A stretch of 34,611 bases of DNA from RGIG8748 sp045646525 (GCA_045646525.1 JAZRKX010000036.1:1-34611); one strand, 5' to 3'; numbered from the stretch's first letter, positions 24,203-32,983 are shown. The notes: a model not told the origin generated them from the sequence alone. Made by a program: numbers and translations.

Positions 24203-24904
24203 ATGAAAAATTTAAGGCTGCCGCACAATCATGGCTCATCTACGGAAACTGCTTCTTTTCACAAAGCATTAGCGGACAACGAAAAATTTGCTTCCTCGTC
24301 CGAGGTATTCAAAACCCTGAGCGATGCCACCCGAATACGCATGTTCTGGATTTTGTGCCACAAAGAAGAATGTGTTATAAATCTTTCTTATCTTCTGGAT
24401 ATTTCCAGCCCTGCGGTATCGCATCACTTAAGGCTTCTTAAGGAAGCAAAGCTCGTAGAGGGCCGCAGAGACGGAAAAGAGGTTTACTACAAAGCCGCAG
24501 ACAGCGAGCTTTGCCGTCTTTTGCACCTTACAACAGAACAGCTTATGGATATAGCCTGCCCCGAAAACGAAAGCAGCATATCCAACATTCACACAATACA
24601 CTCCGTACACGATTTCCTTACAGAAAACCTAAGTAAAAGAATAACAATAGATGAGCTTTCCAAAAAATTTCATATAAATCCAACTACGCTGAAGAAGACA
24701 TTCAAGGAAGAATACAAAATGTCGGTTGCCGCCCACATGAAAGAACACCGTATGGAAAAGGCAGCAGAGCTTCTTAATAAAACCTCAAAGAGCATCGGGC
24801 AAATATCAAAAGAGGTGGGATATGAAAGTCAGAGTAAATTTACAACAGCGTTTAAAAGCATATACAATATGTCACCATTGGAATACAAAAAGCAGAAACG
24901 ATAA
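24203..24904 (+). CDS. ArsR/SmtB-AraC fusion transcriptional regulator (233 aa)
   Basis: The ATG at 24203 follows AAGGAG; earlier ATGs in frame lack a site. Residues ~25-110 are an ArsR/SmtB winged helix (KTLSDATRIRMFWILCHKEE, then LLDISSPAVSHHLRLLKEAK, then RDGKEVYYKAADSELCRLL). Residues ~130-233 are an AraC-type double HTH (FLTENLSKRITIDELSKKFH, then SIGQISKEVGYESQSKFTTA, then MSPLEYKK). The N-terminus has PHNHGSSTE, possibly metal-binding His. It is divergent from the HMA-ATPase operon and very likely its metal-responsive regulator. The ArsR part would bind the palindrome; the role of the AraC part is unclear (activation, or extra DNA contacts). Confidence 0.88.
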   Translation: MKNLRLPHNHGSSTETASFHKALADNEKFASSSEVFKTLSDATRIRMFWILCHKEECVINLSYLLDISSPAVSHHLRLLKEAKLVEGRRDGKEVYYKAADSELCRLLHLTTEQLMDIACPENESSISNIHTIHSVHDFLTENLSKRITIDELSKKFHINPTTLKKTFKEEYKMSVAAHMKEHRMEKAAELLNKTSKSIGQISKEVGYESQSKFTTAFKSIYNMSPLEYKKQKR

Positions 24905-24921
24905 GTTCGTTTCTGCTTTTT
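24887..24921 (+). terminator. Terminator overlapping the end of the ArsR-AraC gene
   Basis: A perfect 14-bp stem, AAAAAGCAGAAACG with CGTTTCTGCTTTTT, and a 7-nt loop holding the stop codon. It also works for the converging feo operon on the minus strand, which ends 2 bp further on. Confidence 0.9.
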
Positions 24922-24922
24922 G

Positions 24923-25069
24923 TTATCTGTTGCATCCTTTGTTTGTGCAATCTTTTGCATAAGGACAGCCTATGCATTTGTCTCCGCGTTTTTTTGCTCT
25001 GCAGATATAGGTCACGGCACCGCCCACCAAAACTATGAGCACCAATAAAATTATAATATCTGTAATCAT
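24923..25069 (-). CDS. FeoB-associated Cys-rich membrane protein (48 aa)
   Basis: The ATG at 25069 lies 4 bp after the FeoB stop. The protein is MITDIIILLVLIVLVGGAVT (one membrane helix), then YICRAKKRGDKCIGCPYAKD, then CTNKGCNR. This is the pattern of the small FeoB-associated Cys-rich family (PF12669-like): an N-terminal helix and a tail with CxxC and CxxxxC cysteines, found after feoB in many Clostridia. It probably assists iron transfer or FeoB assembly. Confidence 0.88.
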   Translation of the reverse strand: MITDIIILLVLIVLVGGAVTYICRAKKRGDKCIGCPYAKDCTNKGCNR

Positions 25070-25073
25070 AAAA

Positions 25074-27044
25074 TCACGCCTTTACTCTCTTAGCTTTTAT
25101 ACACAGGTACACACAAATCAGTGCAAACACGCCTACTGCAGCAAGCCCTTGGAAAAATCCGTTTGCCACAGTTCCCGTTGTAACAACAGAGCCAATCTGA
25201 TACACCGCAAAGCCTACAGTAAATCCTACTGCAAGCTGAAGAGCTATACCGCCAAAGAGCCACTTGGCACTCTTCATCTCCGAGCGCATCGCACCTATTG
25301 CGGCAAAGCACGGCGGTGTAAAGAGGTTGAACATCATATATGCGAGTGCACCTGCGGGTACAAGATTCATCTTCTCGGCTACTAGCGCCCCCTCGCCCAC
25401 AAGCTCGAGGTCGCCGTTTATAACTGCAGAAAGCCCAAAGAGTGCAGCAATAGTTCCCACCACATTCTCCTTGGCTATAAAGCCTGTAACGGAAGTAGCA
25501 ACAAGCTTCCACGATGCCACACCTATTACGGGTACAAGCAGCCAGTCAACAGGTCTGCATATTGCGGCAAGGATTGAATTTGAACCGTCGGAAGCAGCTT
25601 CGCTGAATCCTATGGTAAACGAACCCATAAGGGTAACTATAACATTGCATACAAGTATTATTGTACCTGCCTTTACTATGTATTCCCATCCGCGTCTTAA
25701 CATGGATTTGACAGCTCTCGGTATGCTCGGAAGCTTGTATTCGGGAAGTTCTATAATAAAATATGCCTTTTTTGCATTGTATCCCGTAACCTTATTTACA
25801 AGAAGAGCACACAAAAGTATTATAACTATGCCAACAAAATACATAGCCGTACCTATCCACGCATTTTTTGGGAAGAATGCACCCACAAAAAGAGAAATAA
25901 CAGGAAGCTTTGCCCCGCATGGCATAAACGGCGCAAGAAGCGCGGCGGCTCTGCGTTCCCTTTCGTTTTTGATGGTGCGGCAAGCCATAACTCCCGGAAC
26001 CGCACATCCCGTACCAACGATAAACGGAATTACGGACTTTCCCGAAAGTCCTACTCCCTTAAATATAGGGTCAAGTACAACGGTTGCCCTTGCCATGTAT
26101 CCGCAATCTTCAAGAAGCGAAATCAAAAAGTACATAACCATTACAAGCGGAAGAAAGCTTACAACAGCTCCAACTCCATCTATGATGGCACTAGAAACAA
26201 GAGTTGTAAGAAACATGCTGTTTGCACCCGACATCCATTTGTCTGCCTGAGTACCCAGCGTCTCTACACCGCCTGCCAGAATATCAGAAATCATAGGACC
26301 GAGCCACGCCTGAGACACCCAGAACACAAACCACATAACTGCCGCAAAAAGCGGTATTCCGAGCCAGCGACCTGTGATAACGGAATCTATCTTGTCCTGT
26401 TTTGTTCTGTCCTTGGTAAATACTGCACGCTCCTCCACAGAAGCTACGATTTTGTTTACGAATTCATATCTTTTCCTGTCAGCTTCCTCTACCGCCTTTT
26501 TGCTTGTTAAATCCACATTTTGCTGAGAGTAAGGAGCTTTCTGACTTCTGCCCTTTAATGCTATTGCCGCGTCTACTGCATCCTTTAGTCCATGAGATGA
26601 GGTGGAAACGGTATTTACAACCTCGCATCCGAGAAGCTTTGAGAGCTTCCTGGAATCGATTTTGTTTTGTTTACGGTCACTTATATCTGTTTTGTTAAGT
26701 GCTACAACAACGGGTATTCCAAGTTCAAGAAGCTGGGTTGTAAAAAACAGGCTTCTGCTTAAGTTGGTAGCATCTACTATATTTATTATAACATCGGGGT
26801 TTTCGTTTTTTATGTATGTGCTTGTAACGCTCTCCTCCGATGTAAACGGACTCATGGAATACGCACCGGGCAAATCCACCGCTACGAGTTTATCTGTGCC
26901 GTTGTAAAAATTCTTCTTTACAGTATGTTCTATCTTTTCCACCGTAACGCCTGCCCAGTTGCCGACCTTTTCGCTGCAACCTGTGAGTGCGTTGTACATA
27001 GTGGTTTTTCCGCTGTTGGGATTGCCTGCCAATGCAATTTTCAT
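25074..27044 (-). CDS. feoB: Ferrous iron transporter FeoB
   Basis: The protein has 656 residues from an ATG with AAGGAGG upstream. The GTPase domain comes first: G1 GNPNSGKTT (residues 7-15), G3 DLPGAYSMSPF, G4 NKTD, followed by the helical spacer. The Gate-containing membrane domain follows from ~230, with VPFIVGTGCAVPGVMACRTI and GTGCA-type pore motifs and the conserved SVIPFIVG. It imports Fe(II) driven or gated by GTP hydrolysis. The operon order is feoA, feoB, Cys-rich peptide. Length is at the short end of the family but all domains are present. Confidence 0.95.
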   Translation of the reverse strand: MKIALAGNPNSGKTTMYNALTGCSEKVGNWAGVTVEKIEHTVKKNFYNGTDKLVAVDLPGAYSMSPFTSEESVTSTYIKNENPDVIINIVDATNLSRSLFFTTQLLELGIPVVVALNKTDISDRKQNKIDSRKLSKLLGCEVVNTVSTSSHGLKDAVDAAIALKGRSQKAPYSQQNVDLTSKKAVEEADRKRYEFVNKIVASVEERAVFTKDRTKQDKIDSVITGRWLGIPLFAAVMWFVFWVSQAWLGPMISDILAGGVETLGTQADKWMSGANSMFLTTLVSSAIIDGVGAVVSFLPLVMVMYFLISLLEDCGYMARATVVLDPIFKGVGLSGKSVIPFIVGTGCAVPGVMACRTIKNERERRAAALLAPFMPCGAKLPVISLFVGAFFPKNAWIGTAMYFVGIVIILLCALLVNKVTGYNAKKAYFIIELPEYKLPSIPRAVKSMLRRGWEYIVKAGTIILVCNVIVTLMGSFTIGFSEAASDGSNSILAAICRPVDWLLVPVIGVASWKLVATSVTGFIAKENVVGTIAALFGLSAVINGDLELVGEGALVAEKMNLVPAGALAYMMFNLFTPPCFAAIGAMRSEMKSAKWLFGGIALQLAVGFTVGFAVYQIGSVVTTGTVANGFFQGLAAVGVFALICVYLCIKAKRVKA

Positions 27045-27063
27045 ATACTTACCTCCTTTTCGG

Positions 27064-27077
27064 TTAGTTTAAGCTAA
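27064..27077. promoter_or_regulatory. DtxR-type box between feoA and feoB
   Basis: TTAG-TTTAAG-CTAA has the same TTAG-N6-CTAA layout as two boxes upstream of feoA, with a longer palindrome (GTTAG...CTAAC). It resembles the half-sites of DtxR/IdeR/MntR-family regulators. Confidence 0.55.
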
Positions 27078-27099
27078 CTTAGACACGAAAATAAAACAC

Positions 27100-27315
27100 C
27101 TATGCTATCTCAATAGCCTTTGCAAGCTGCCTGTCGATATTGTAGCGTCCGTCCTTTATGGATACGGTACATCCTCCCCGAAGCTGCCGTATTACCGTAA
27201 TCGGCTCACCCGAGTAGCAACCCAAAGAAAACAAAAAGGCGTTTAATTCTTCGTCATCTGTTTCTATTTTTCGGATTATATATTCCTTGCCTTCTTCTGC
27301 TAATGTCAAATTCAT
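27100..27315 (-). CDS. feoA: FeoA-domain protein (71 aa)
   Basis: A small SH3-like FeoA protein: MNLTLAEEGKEYIIRKIETD, then ELNAFLFSLGCYSGEPITVI, then RQLRGGCTVSIKDGRYNIDR, and the closing LAKAIEI. The LGCYSGEPITV and GGxxxxxxxGRYxID-type strands are typical. FeoA is a cytoplasmic partner that modulates FeoB. It lies 55 bp upstream of feoB with a DtxR-type box in the gap. Confidence 0.92.
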   Translation of the reverse strand: MNLTLAEEGKEYIIRKIETDDEELNAFLFSLGCYSGEPITVIRQLRGGCTVSIKDGRYNIDRQLAKAIEIA

Positions 27316-27342
27316 AAATATACCTGCTTAATTCAGAGTTGA

Positions 27343-27429
27343 TTAGGTGCAACTAACCATTAGTGTTTAAAAAACGATTAGTCATCACTAACCTTGGTTA
27401 TTTTACCATAATATGCATATGCTTGTCAA
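27343..27429 (-). promoter_or_regulatory. Promoter and two DtxR-type boxes of the feo operon
   Basis: Minus-strand promoter TTGACA (27424-27429), 18-nt spacer, TAAAAT (27400-27405). Just downstream of the -10 lie a palindrome TAACCTTGGTTA (27389-27400) and the boxes TTAG-N6-CTAA at 27378-27391 and 27343-27356. A metal-activated repressor bound here would block initiation when iron is plentiful. Confidence 0.72.
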
Positions 27430-27467
27430 TAGATTTTTAGAATTTTCCGTAGTTTTAAATAGAAAAA

Positions 27468-27494
27468 AATCGGGTGAATTGAGTTCACCCGATT
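27468..27494 (-). terminator. Terminator of nadE
   Basis: A perfect 11-bp stem, AATCGGGTGAA with TTCACCCGATT, and a 5-nt loop. The minus strand continues with T6-T7. It lies 8 bp after the nadE stop codon. Confidence 0.92.
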
Positions 27495-27502
27495 CAAAAA
27501 TT

Positions 27503-28234
27503 TTATATTTCAGGTTTAAAGCTTGGCATAAGCTGCAGCTTAAAAAGATTTGCCCTGTGCTTTCTGTCTATAAGCTCTTTTGTTTCTTCATCATCTATTA
27601 TGCCCTCGCGGATATATCGGTCAAGTACAGCATAGGTAAAGCCTAAGTTTTCCTCGTCTGTCTTTCCGCAAAGACCGTCTATGGGAGTCTTATCCACAAG
27701 CACATCGGGAAGAGAAAGAATTCTGCCTATTTCCTTAACCTCGGTAACGGTCAAATTGCTCATGGGCGAAAAATCGCCTGCTGCATCGCCGTAGCGTGTG
27801 GAATATCCTACCCAATCCTCGGAGAGGTTACAGGTGTTTACCACTCTGCCGTTTACACTCTGCGACACGGCATAGAGCACACTCATGCGTATACGGGGCG
27901 GGAGATTTGTCCTTGCCTGGGTGCTTAATGCCAAATCCTTTGGCATTGCGGAATTTATTGCATCTATTGTCTCCTTTATATTAACCTCGTACCTCTTTAT
28001 ACCGAGGTGGTCGCAAAGGAGATACGCCATGTCTATATCGTGTTGGTTACCGCACGGCATAAGTACTCCAACTACTCTGTCCTTTCCGAGAGCTTCAACG
28101 CAAAGCGCCGCCGCAACCGAGCTATCCTTGCCGCCCGATATACCTACAACGGCATTACAACCCTTGCCGTTCTCTTCGAAAAATTCTCTTATCCAATTTA
28201 CACAATCGTTTTTTACCTTTAATGCATCAAACAT
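27503..28234 (-). CDS. nadE: NAD+ synthase, ammonia-dependent type
   Basis: The protein has 243 residues. The ATP-pyrophosphatase P-loop is SGGKDSS (residues 33-39), preceded by GCNAVVGI. The conserved NLSEDWVGYSTRYGDAAGDF, then SPMSNLTVTEVKEIGRIL and TPIDGLCGKTDEENLGFTY are typical of NadE. No N-terminal glutaminase domain is present, so ammonia should be the nitrogen source. It amidates nicotinic acid adenine dinucleotide to NAD+. GGAGG lies upstream of the ATG. Confidence 0.95.
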   Translation of the reverse strand: MFDALKVKNDCVNWIREFFEENGKGCNAVVGISGGKDSSVAAALCVEALGKDRVVGVLMPCGNQHDIDMAYLLCDHLGIKRYEVNIKETIDAINSAMPKDLALSTQARTNLPPRIRMSVLYAVSQSVNGRVVNTCNLSEDWVGYSTRYGDAAGDFSPMSNLTVTEVKEIGRILSLPDVLVDKTPIDGLCGKTDEENLGFTYAVLDRYIREGIIDDEETKELIDRKHRANLFKLQLMPSFKPEI

Positions 28235-28368
28235 ATTATATTTCCTCCGGACATTCCATTATAACTGCCGCCATAAGCAACCGCATCTGCTTACACTTTA
28301 TTATTCCCTTTACGGCTGCAGTTATGAAAGCTTTTGTGTCACAACACAAGCTTCTTCCATTAAGATAC

Positions 28369-28397
28369 ATTATACTAAGTTTTTTTGGTTTGGTCAA
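28369..28397 (-). promoter_or_regulatory. Promoter of nadE
   Basis: TTGACC (28392-28397), 17-nt spacer and TATAAT (28369-28374) on the minus strand. The leader is ~125 nt long and contains an inverted repeat, ATAACTGC (28261-28268) with GCAGTTAT (28318-28325). Confidence 0.75.
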
Positions 28398-28400
28398 TAG

Positions 28401-28429
28401 TTGACATAAGAGTCAATATAATATAAAAT
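28401..28429 (+). promoter_or_regulatory. Promoter of the glycosylase gene
   Basis: TTGACA (28401-28406), 17-nt spacer and TAAAAT (28424-28429), 15 bp before the start codon. It is back to back with the nadE promoter, with 3 bp between the two -35 boxes. Confidence 0.75.
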
Positions 28430-28444
28430 ATTAATGGTGATAAA

Positions 28445-29320
28445 ATGAATATACAAATGAAAGATAATGCTACCGCCGTAATAAGCGGAATAGAGCATTT
28501 TAATCTTACACATACATTCGATTGCGGGCAGTGCTTCAGGTGGGTAAAAAACGATGACGGCTCGTACTCGGGCATAGCTTACGGCAAGGCGGTGAGAATG
28601 GAGCTTTGTGAGAACACCCTTACAATATATAATACATGCCTTGATGATGTAGAGAATATATGGCTTAATTACCTTGACCTTAAAAGAGATTACAAAAAGA
28701 TAAAGGCACTTTATACAAATGATGTGTATGTATCTAAAGCAATGGAATTCGGATACGGAATACACATTTTAAATCAGGATGTATTCGAGTGTATTATTTC
28801 GTTTATAATATCCTCTCAAAATCAGATACCAAGGATTAAAAAGATTGTATCAAAGCTGTGCGAAATGTACGGAAAGCCCTGTACTCTTGGAGAAGATACA
28901 CATTATGCCTTTCCCTCTCTTTCCGACCTTTCGGGAATAACGGAAAAGGATTTGGAGCCTCTTAAGGCGGGATACAGGGCGGCATATATTGTAGATGCCG
29001 TAAATAAACTTTCATATGGCGAAGTGGATTTGGAATCATTAAAGGACATGCCCTACCCCGACGCAAAAAAAGAGCTTATGAAGATAAAGGGAATTGGACC
29101 CAAGGTTGCGGATTGCATCTTGCTGTTTTCTCTCGGAAAGAGCGAAGCCTTTCCTGTAGATGTGTGGGTGCAGAGGACAATGCGCACTCTTTACCTCGGC
29201 GAAAAAGCCACAAATAAAGAGATAGAAACAAAGGCAACCGAGCTTTTCGGAAGATATGCAGGCTTTGCCCAGCAATACCTTTTCTACTACGCGAGAGAAA
29301 ATGGCGGTTTTAGTAAATAA
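28445..29320 (+). CDS. 8-oxoguanine DNA glycosylase, Ogg1-like
   Basis: The protein has 291 residues. The N-terminal domain (GIEHFNLTHTFDCGQCFRWV) is that of OGG_N; the HhH-GPD part includes SSQNQIPRIKKIVSKLCEMY and the hairpin MKIKGIGPKVADCILLFSLG followed by AFPVDVWVQRTM. Lys220 and Asp239 are 19 residues apart, the same spacing as the catalytic Lys249 and Asp268 of human OGG1. It should excise oxidised guanine and cleave the strand by beta-elimination. The start codon has only a weak ribosome binding site (GGTGA). Confidence 0.93.
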   Translation: MNIQMKDNATAVISGIEHFNLTHTFDCGQCFRWVKNDDGSYSGIAYGKAVRMELCENTLTIYNTCLDDVENIWLNYLDLKRDYKKIKALYTNDVYVSKAMEFGYGIHILNQDVFECIISFIISSQNQIPRIKKIVSKLCEMYGKPCTLGEDTHYAFPSLSDLSGITEKDLEPLKAGYRAAYIVDAVNKLSYGEVDLESLKDMPYPDAKKELMKIKGIGPKVADCILLFSLGKSEAFPVDVWVQRTMRTLYLGEKATNKEIETKATELFGRYAGFAQQYLFYYARENGGFSK

Positions 29321-29325
29321 AACCT

Positions 29326-29353
29326 TTGAAATTATGAGAATCTATGCTATAAT
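29326..29353 (+). promoter_or_regulatory. Promoter of the DUF1934-argS group
   Basis: TTGAAA (29326-29331), 16-nt spacer and a perfect TATAAT (29348-29353), 33 bp before the DUF1934 start. It likely drives DUF1934, argS and perhaps the S41 protease. Confidence 0.7.
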
Positions 29354-29386
29354 AGATGTATGTTTGCGATAAAGGAGCATTTTAAT

Positions 29387-29809
29387 ATGACAGATAAGTA
29401 CACAATATCCATAAGGGGTCTTCAAAGCTATGCAGGCGATGCTGAAGACAGCGACATAGAGCTTGTAAGCGAATGTGACTTCTACAAAGAAGACGGCGTT
29501 TACTTCTGCGACTACGAGGAATCGGAAATTACAGGACTTGGCGGCACAAAAACTTCTATAGAAATAGGCAAAGACTATGTGTCCCTCGTAAGACGCGGCA
29601 CCGTAAATTCGCAGATGCTGTTTATGGAGGGCAAGAAGACGACATCACTTTATACCATGCCGTTTGGCGAGCTTACAATAGATATACATACAAAGAGCCT
29701 TCATGCCGATGTCACCGACAGCGGCGGCAAGCTTAAGGTGGACTACATCATAGACATAAACAACCAATCGGGCGGACACAATACCTTTGATATAAATATA
29801 TACAAATAA
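29387..29809 (+). CDS. DUF1934 (YwiB-like) beta-barrel protein
   Basis: The ATG at 29387 has AAAGGAG 9 nt upstream; the earlier ATG in frame precedes that site. The 140-residue protein (YTISIRGLQSYAGDAEDSDI, then KTSIEIGKDYVSLVRRGTVN, then MPFGELTIDIHTKSLHADVT, then KLKVDYIIDINNQ) fits the lipocalin-like DUF1934/YwiB family. In Bacilli and Clostridia it commonly sits beside argS, as here (12 bp upstream). Function unknown. Confidence 0.88.
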   Translation: MTDKYTISIRGLQSYAGDAEDSDIELVSECDFYKEDGVYFCDYEESEITGLGGTKTSIEIGKDYVSLVRRGTVNSQMLFMEGKKTTSLYTMPFGELTIDIHTKSLHADVTDSGGKLKVDYIIDINNQSGGHNTFDINIYK

Positions 29810-29821
29810 GGAGATATAGAG

Positions 29822-31498
29822 ATGAACGACATTATAAGACACATAAAAGACCAGATTGCCGAGATTACAAAGAAAGCACTTTTGGAAATAAATGTGGATG
29901 TGGCTGTGGATGTGGAGATAGAAATCCCCAAGGACAAAAGCCACGGAGATTTTTCCATAAATACTGCCATGAAGCTTACAAAGCTTCTTAAAATGCCCCC
30001 CAGGGATATAGCAAAATCGCTTACCGATGCCTTTGTGTTCGACGGTACCTACATAGAAAAGTGCGAGATTGCAGGACCGGGCTTTATTAACTTTTACCTT
30101 AAGTCCGACTGGCTCTATGACGGCTTAAAGCTTATAGACAAAATGGGCGATGACTACGGAAAGATAAATGTAGGCGAAGGTAAAAAGGTAATGGTAGAAT
30201 TTGTAAGCGCCAACCCCACAGGTCCCATGCACATGGGAAATGCCAGAGGCGGTGCTCTTGGCGACGGCATAGCAAGTGTGCTCGAAGCTGCAGGCTATGA
30301 TGTAACAAGAGAATTCTATATAAACGATGCAGGCGCACAGATAGAAAAATTCGGAAAATCCCTTGAAGCACGCTATATGCAGATATATAAGGGCGAAGAC
30401 GGATTTGCATTCCCCGAGGACGGCTATATGGGCGGCGACATAAAGGTTCATGCCAAAAACTATGCCGATGAAAACGGAGACAAGCTCCTTAATGTACCCT
30501 CCGAGGAAAGAAGAGCGGCTCTTGTTGACTATGCTCTTCCGATTAATATTGCAAACCTTAAAAGAGACCTCGAAAAGTACAGAATTAACTACGATATATG
30601 GTTCCCCGAAAGCACAATACATGCAAACGGCGAAGTGGCACAGACAATAGAACTTCTTAAAAAGAGCGGTCTTACATATGAAAAGGATGACGCTCTCTGG
30701 CTCAAAACCACCGAATTCGGAAGCGAAAAGGACGAGGTATTAATCCGTGCAAACGGCATACCCACCTACTTTGCAGTTGACATTGCATACCACAGAAACA
30801 AATTCGAAATGCGCGGCTTTGACAAGGTAATAAACATATGGGGCGCAGACCATCACGGCCATGTGGCACGAATGGAGGGTGCTATGGATGCCATAGGTTG
30901 CGACAGCAAAAAGCTAAAGGTTGTAATAATGCAGCTTGTGCGCCTTATAAAGGACGGCGATGTTGCCAGAATGTCCAAGCGTACAGGCGAGATGATAACC
31001 CTTTCCGACCTTATAGACGAAATCGGCGTAGATGCCGCAAGATTTTTCTTTAATCTCCGTCAGGCAGGAAGCCATCTTGAATTTGACTTAGACCTTGCAG
31101 TAGCACAAAATAACGACAACCCTGTATTCTATGTTCAGTATGCACATGCAAGAATATGCTCAATCTTAAGAAATCTTGAAGGGGAGGGTATTAGCGTAGA
31201 CGGAACAGACAATGTAAACTTAAGTCTTCTCAGCGCCAAGGAAGAAATCGAGCTTATAACAAAGCTCAACTCCTTCCCTCAGGAAATAGAGGTTGCAGCA
31301 GCTACACTTGAGCCGAGCAAGCTCACAAGATATCTTCTGGACCTTGCCGCACTCTTCCACTCATTCTACAACAGCTGCAGAGTTAAGGGCGAAGAGGAGG
31401 AACTTCTTAAGGCAAGACTCACACTTGTATCTCTTACAAAGACGGTTATAAAGAATACTCTTAATATACTGAAAATCAACGCACCTGAAAAAATGTAA
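29822..31498 (+). CDS. argS: Arginyl-tRNA synthetase
   Basis: The protein has 558 residues. The N-terminal Add-1 tRNA-binding domain is followed by the class I signature in the form HMGN (residues 137-140, within NPTGPMHMGNARGGALGDGI), the GADHHGHVARM segment, and RMSKRTGEM near residue 383 as the KMSKS equivalent. The C-terminal all-helical DALR anticodon domain ends INAPEKM. It charges tRNA-Arg in the cytoplasm. AAGGAGAT precedes the ATG. Confidence 0.97.
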   Translation: MNDIIRHIKDQIAEITKKALLEINVDVAVDVEIEIPKDKSHGDFSINTAMKLTKLLKMPPRDIAKSLTDAFVFDGTYIEKCEIAGPGFINFYLKSDWLYDGLKLIDKMGDDYGKINVGEGKKVMVEFVSANPTGPMHMGNARGGALGDGIASVLEAAGYDVTREFYINDAGAQIEKFGKSLEARYMQIYKGEDGFAFPEDGYMGGDIKVHAKNYADENGDKLLNVPSEERRAALVDYALPINIANLKRDLEKYRINYDIWFPESTIHANGEVAQTIELLKKSGLTYEKDDALWLKTTEFGSEKDEVLIRANGIPTYFAVDIAYHRNKFEMRGFDKVINIWGADHHGHVARMEGAMDAIGCDSKKLKVVIMQLVRLIKDGDVARMSKRTGEMITLSDLIDEIGVDAARFFFNLRQAGSHLEFDLDLAVAQNNDNPVFYVQYAHARICSILRNLEGEGISVDGTDNVNLSLLSAKEEIELITKLNSFPQEIEVAAATLEPSKLTRYLLDLAALFHSFYNSCRVKGEEEELLKARLTLVSLTKTVIKNTLNILKINAPEKM

Positions 31499-31512
31499 GG
31501 ATGTGAATTAAA

Positions 31513-32979
31513 ATGAAATTAAAAAGACTTCTTTCGCTTTTAATTTGTATGCTCATTGCTTTTTCTGCCTTGGGTGTATATGCACAGGAAGAGGAAAAAG
31601 AACCTCTTCTCACAAATGGATATCTTGCCAAGCTTCTTACAGAGCAAAGCGCAAACTTTATAATATCGGGCTACAAGGACCCCGTCACAAGAGAGGAACT
31701 TTATAAAAAGACTCTCATGGCTATTATGGATAAGCATCCCGAGCTTATAGAAGACGTGTACATGGCAATGTTTGACGGCCTTGATGAACACACCACATAC
31801 TATACCGAGGAAGAATACGACTACTTTACCGAGAATATGTCGGGTGAGGTTTCGGGTATAGGTGTTGTGGTATCGGAAATCCCTGAGGGACTTTTTGTAT
31901 CAAGCACCACAGCAGAATCACCCGCCGCACAGGCAGGTGTCCGTCAGGGAGATATTATAATAAATGCCAACGGTGTAAACATCGTGGGCATGGCTCTCGA
32001 AAAGGCAAGAAGTTATATCATAGGCGAAATCGGCACTTCCGTTAAGATAGGCGTTCTTCGCGATAGCGAGTATCTTGAATTTGAAATCACAAGACAGCCC
32101 GTTATAATAGAACCCGGTTCATATCAGATAATAGACGCAAGCGTAGGCTACATAGAGCTTCAGTCTTTCGACGGCTCTGCACCCCTGCTTGTAAACAATG
32201 CGCTGGATGAATTCGACCGCCACGGAATTACAAATATAATATTTGATGTCCGTTACAATCTTGGCGGCGCAGTGGATGCCTTAAGCAAGATATGTCAGAG
32301 ACTTATACCCAGAGGTCCCATAATACACTTTCAGTATCAGGACAAAAACGATGTCTCTACCGTATACTCACAATGTGCCAACGCTAAGTACTCCATAATT
32401 GTACTTGCAAATGAATACAGCGCAAGTGCTTCGGAAGCATTCTGCGGAGCGGTACAGGACAGCGGTGTCGGCTTTGTGGTAGGCGATACCACCTACGGCA
32501 AGGGTACCATGCAGACCGTAACAAACTTTCGCATAGGCGGCGGTGTTAAGATGACGGTTGCAGAGTATCTTACAAGAAACAAACGCCATATAGACAAGGT
32601 GGGCATAAAGCCTGATGTACTCGTATATGACAGTATAATACGAATGAAAAATTCGGATTTCAATGATTTTGACTTCGACACAGTAATGAAGCTTGGCGAT
32701 ACAGGACCTACAGTTCTTGCACTGAACCAGAGACTCTGGGCGCTGGGATATGAGGTGGGTATACCTACAGATGTATTTACCGATGCCACACAATCCTCTG
32801 TAATTCATGTGCAAAAAACCGAGGGGCTTGAAGCAAACGGCATATGCGACAGAAACACACAGATTGCAATACAGAATGTAATGCAAAAGCATGAATTCAG
32901 CGATAACAAATCCTTTAAAACTGCACTTGAGATATTTAAAAACGGTACTTTCAAAAAGTATGTAAAAAAAGGAAGATAA
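31513..32979 (+). CDS. S41 C-terminal processing peptidase with PDZ and peptidoglycan-binding domains
   Basis: The protein has 488 residues: signal peptide ~1-24 (LLSLLICMLIAFSALGVYAQ), PDZ ~113-196 (GIGVVVSEIPEGLFVSSTTA, AGVRQGDIIINANGV), S41 protease ~200-370 and PG_binding_1 ~393-453 (LGDTGPTVLALNQRLWALGY). The catalytic pair is Ser305 (EYSASASEAF) and Lys330 (TYGKGTMQT), 25 residues apart as usual. It should cleave proteins at the outer face of the membrane near the wall, like CtpA/CtpB. It starts 14 bp after argS and is probably co-transcribed. Confidence 0.94.
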   Translation: MKLKRLLSLLICMLIAFSALGVYAQEEEKEPLLTNGYLAKLLTEQSANFIISGYKDPVTREELYKKTLMAIMDKHPELIEDVYMAMFDGLDEHTTYYTEEEYDYFTENMSGEVSGIGVVVSEIPEGLFVSSTTAESPAAQAGVRQGDIIINANGVNIVGMALEKARSYIIGEIGTSVKIGVLRDSEYLEFEITRQPVIIEPGSYQIIDASVGYIELQSFDGSAPLLVNNALDEFDRHGITNIIFDVRYNLGGAVDALSKICQRLIPRGPIIHFQYQDKNDVSTVYSQCANAKYSIIVLANEYSASASEAFCGAVQDSGVGFVVGDTTYGKGTMQTVTNFRIGGGVKMTVAEYLTRNKRHIDKVGIKPDVLVYDSIIRMKNSDFNDFDFDTVMKLGDTGPTVLALNQRLWALGYEVGIPTDVFTDATQSSVIHVQKTEGLEANGICDRNTQIAIQNVMQKHEFSDNKSFKTALEIFKNGTFKKYVKKGR

Positions 32980-32983
32980 GCTA

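Noticed and set aside
25264..26250. Long open frame on the plus strand opposite feoB (328 codons)
   Set aside because: It lies entirely antisense to a clearly coding feoB, has low-complexity composition and no ribosome binding site; it is a shadow frame.
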